DNA of 64,000 bases from positions 1,550,001-1,614,000 of the forward strand of contig OZ240207.1 of the NCBI GenBank assembly GCA_965197415.1, given 5' to 3'. This document shows positions 62,116-64,000 of the stretch, in pieces. Numbering within the stretch: the stretch's first letter is position 1; each line of letters starts with the position of its first letter. A program made the translations under genes and the position numbers. The DNA comes from DAOUJI01 sp965197415. GTDB lineage: Bacteria; Chloroflexota; Dehalococcoidia; Lucifugimonadales; JAGWBF01. The notes under the pieces were generated by a model, which saw nothing but the letters and a program-made list of their open reading frames with translations, was not told the DNA's origin and did not search any database.

Positions 62116-63699
62116 CTAATAGCCCCAGGAGGGGGTGTATTCGCCGTAGACTTCCCTGAACACGTCCATCGTCTCACCGAGGGTGGCGTAGGCTTTTACC
62201 GCATCCAGGAGATAGGGCATGACGTTTTCCGAGTCACGGGCCGCCCGCTCCAAGTCTCTCAGCCTTTCCTTGACTTCCCGGTCGTCACGGCGGCGGCGCA
62301 CGTCGTTGAGGCGCGTCAGGTGGCGTTCCTCGCTTTCGCGGTCCACGCGAAGCAGGGGGATTTCAAGAACGTCGTCGTTGACGTACTCATTCACGCCCAC
62401 AGTCACTCGCTCACCCCTGTCCATCTCCCTTTGGAGCCGGTATGCGGCCTCGGCAATCTCCCTCTGGAGATAACCCGTTTCCAGGGCCGGAAGCACGCCT
62501 CCGATGTCCTCTATGCTGCGGAAGTATTCGTAGGCGCCGGCCTCAACGCGCTGGGTAAGCTCTTCCAGGAAGTAGCTGCCGCCCAGCGGGTCAACTGCGT
62601 CGGTTACACCTGTTTCGTGAGCGACGATTTGCTGGGTCCGCAGGGCCACCAGCGCAGCCTTATCCGAGGGCAACGCCCATGCCTCGTCAGCAGAATTAGT
62701 GTGCAGCGACTGGACTCCGCCCAGCGCAGCCGCCAGCGTCTGGAGCGCGACCCGCGAGTAGTTGTTCTCCGGCTGCTGGGCCGTGAGGGTCCATCCCGCC
62801 GTCTGGGCGTGGGTGCGCATCCACCACGACCGGGGGTTCTTGGCGCCAAAAGTATCACGCATCTCCTGGGCCCAAATCTTCCTGGCCGCACGGAGCTTGG
62901 CGATTTCCTCGAAGAAGTAGTTGTCCACGTTGAAGAAGAAGCTCAAGCGCGGGGCGAAGTCGTCCACGTCCATGCCCCGGTCCAGGCACCAGCGGACGTA
63001 CTCGAATCCGTCGGCCATGGTGAAGGCCAGTTCCTGGATCGCCGTGGCCCCGGCCTCACGGATGTGGTATCCCGAAATGGATATGGGGTTCCAGAGGGGC
63101 AGGTGGTTGGTCGCGAACTCCACGGTGTCCACCACCAGCTTCATGGACGGCTCAGGAGGGAAGATGTACTCGTTCTGGGCGATGTATTCCTTGAGTATGT
63201 CGTTCTGGAGGGTCCCGCCCACCTTGTTTAGAGGAACTCCCTGCTTCTCGGCCACAGCTATGTACATGGCCCAGATGATGGCTGCCGGGCTGTTGATGGT
63301 CATGGAAGTCGTAATTCGGTCGAGGGGAATTGAGTCGAACAGGATTTCCATGTCCGCCAGGGATGACACCGCCACGCCGCACTTGCCGAATTCTCCAGCG
63401 GCCTGGGGAGCGTCGGTGTCGTAGCCATACAGGGTGGGCATGTCAAAGGCCGTGGACAGGCCGGTCTGGCCGTTCTCCAGAAGATACTTGAACCTTGCGT
63501 TGGTCTCCTCGGCGGCGCCGTAACCGGCAAACATGCGCATGGTCCACAGCCGGCTGCGGTACCCGGTGGGGTGGATGCCCCTAACGAACGGGAACTCTCC
63601 CGGAGGATTGGGCTCAGGCGTGTTCTCCTGACCGGTGTAGAAAGTCTCTATGGGTATTTGGGAAGGAGAGGTGAATCTCTCTTTCCGTGGCGAAGACAT
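62116..63699 (-). CDS. Methylmalonyl-CoA mutase, large (catalytic) subunit without B12 domain
   Basis: 527 residues covering the TIM-barrel substrate domain: IETFYTGQENTPEPNPPGEF, FVRGIHPTGYRSRLWTMRMF, GLSTAFDMPTLYGYDTD, TSMTINSPAAIIWAMYIAVA, GTLQNDILKEYIAQNEYIFP and SISGYHIREAGATAIQELAF. It ends before any cobalamin-binding DxHxxG domain, so a separate small subunit is required. The ATG at 63699 is preferred; AAGGAAAACGAC precedes it. It could also be an isobutyryl- or ethylmalonyl-type mutase. The B12 subunit is not adjacent. Confidence 0.92.
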   Translation of the reverse strand: MSSPRKERFTSPSQIPIETFYTGQENTPEPNPPGEFPFVRGIHPTGYRSRLWTMRMFAGYGAAEETNARFKYLLENGQTGLSTAFDMPTLYGYDTDAPQAAGEFGKCGVAVSSLADMEILFDSIPLDRITTSMTINSPAAIIWAMYIAVAEKQGVPLNKVGGTLQNDILKEYIAQNEYIFPPEPSMKLVVDTVEFATNHLPLWNPISISGYHIREAGATAIQELAFTMADGFEYVRWCLDRGMDVDDFAPRLSFFFNVDNYFFEEIAKLRAARKIWAQEMRDTFGAKNPRSWWMRTHAQTAGWTLTAQQPENNYSRVALQTLAAALGGVQSLHTNSADEAWALPSDKAALVALRTQQIVAHETGVTDAVDPLGGSYFLEELTQRVEAGAYEYFRSIEDIGGVLPALETGYLQREIAEAAYRLQREMDRGERVTVGVNEYVNDDVLEIPLLRVDRESEERHLTRLNDVRRRRDDREVKERLRDLERAARDSENVMPYLLDAVKAYATLGETMDVFREVYGEYTPSWGY

Positions 63700-63842
63700 G
63701 TCGTTTTCCTTAGAGCTAGACAATGAACACCTGCACGTTAGCTTTGGAGCCAGTCTATCAGTGGGCTGATGGAGCGTCAATTTTGGGGGTGTTCCGGATG
63801 GTCTTTCAGGCGAACGACGGAATCGAGACTCAGGCCCCTCGA

Positions 63843-63860
63843 CTCCGGCCTTCGCCGGAG
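63843..63860. repeat. Interspersed palindromic repeat (CTCCGGC...GCCGGAG)
   Basis: 7-bp stem CTCCGGC/GCCGGAG with CTTC loop, flanked by AGACGAAG. Together with a second inverted part near 63795-63820 it resembles the repeat at 32697-32733. It lies upstream of the mutase start. Confidence 0.6.
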
Positions 63861-63909
63861 AGACGAAGTGTGATTGGCGCCGAACCAACCAGCTTGGAGG
63901 TAAAATGCT

Positions 63910-64000
63910 TTAAGAGTCGCCTTCGCGAGGTTTGCCTACCACTTGCTTCACCCGCTTTTCCAGGTCGGAGCGGGGCATCATCAGATAGCGGCCGCATCCC
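63910..64000 (-). CDS. C-terminal end of an unidentified protein (partial)
   Basis: The last 29 residues of a minus-strand gene entering from the right edge: GCGRYLMMPRSDLEKRVKQV, VGKPREGDS, stop at 63910. A basic amphipathic helix is visible, but the fragment is too short for a family call. It would be the gene upstream of the mutase, about 210 nt away. Confidence 0.5.
   Translation of the reverse strand, partial: GCGRYLMMPRSDLEKRVKQVVGKPREGDS

Noticed and set aside
1..64000. CRISPR arrays or rRNA genes
   Set aside because: No regularly spaced short repeats and no rRNA-like sequence were seen.

Overview
This is chromosomal DNA of moderately high GC from a free-living bacterium, best explained as a Chloroflexota member of the Dehalococcoidia/SAR202 type. 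That placement is an inference. It rests on xanthine-dehydrogenase-family molybdenum subunits, a T-box leader in front of ilvB, an archaeal-type fructose-bisphosphate aldolase/phosphatase, AapJQMP- and OpuA-type transporters with lipoprotein receptors, and a methylmalonyl-CoA mutase. No rRNA is present to confirm it. One tRNA gene (tRNA-Leu, CAA anticodon) is visible.

Layout. 1-3.9 kb: general L-amino-acid ABC transporter (aapJQMP, minus strand, aapP cut by the window edge). 4.0-9.3 kb: glutaredoxin-like protein, copper ATPase, anti-sigma factor, ECF sigma factor and ComEA-like DNA-binding protein. 9.4-16.4 kb (plus): ilvE, plsY, a membrane protein, a PAP2-like protein, leuS and a ThDP enzyme. 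16.4-18.6 kb: a segmental duplication interrupted by an orphan antitoxin, then an SDR. 18.6-26.1 kb (minus): molybdenum hydroxylase subunit, OpuA-type glycine betaine transporter, small protein and a zinc MDR dehydrogenase. 26.2-27.2 kb: tRNA-Leu and cysH. 27.8-29.9 kb: a lower-GC two-gene Septu-like (PtuA/PtuB) defence locus. 30.0-32.6 kb: MoaD-like protein and a second molybdenum hydroxylase subunit. 32.9-40.1 kb: frameshifted alpha-carbonic anhydrase and a five-gene peptide-type ABC transporter. 40.1-41.8 kb: DUF433 antitoxin with a truncated toxin, then a frameshifted pentapeptide/FRG protein. 41.9-49.4 kb: promoter, T-box and ilvB-ilvN-ilvC-leuA-leuC-leuD. 49.4-56.2 kb: an accessory island at the 3' end of leuD. 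56.2-59.7 kb (minus): rdgB-moaA-rnhA-moaC-MBL hydrolase operon. 59.9-64 kb: FBP aldolase/phosphatase, an LRR protein, methylmalonyl-CoA mutase large subunit and the tail of one more gene.

The most interesting region is the leuD island. The last 30 bp around the leuD stop codon (49384-49413) recur exactly at 53971-54000, and 16 bp of them recur again at 56214-56229. The first interval holds one giant DUF4011-SF1 helicase-nuclease, related to known antiphage proteins. The second holds a restriction-modification pair: an amino-methyltransferase overlapping an Eco29kI-type GIY-YIG endonuclease. This looks like modular insertion of defence genes at a fixed site, with no recombinase in view. The helicase ORF begins 13 nt after leuD and so probably reads through from the T-box-controlled branched-chain amino acid operon.

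Metabolically, ilvE, leuS and the ilv-leu operon form a branched-chain amino acid theme. moaA, moaC and the MoaD-like protein supply cofactor for the two molybdenum hydroxylases, although no FAD or iron-sulfur partner subunits lie beside them. Several accessory genes are decaying: carbonic anhydrase, FRG protein, DUF5615 toxin and an SDR fragment.
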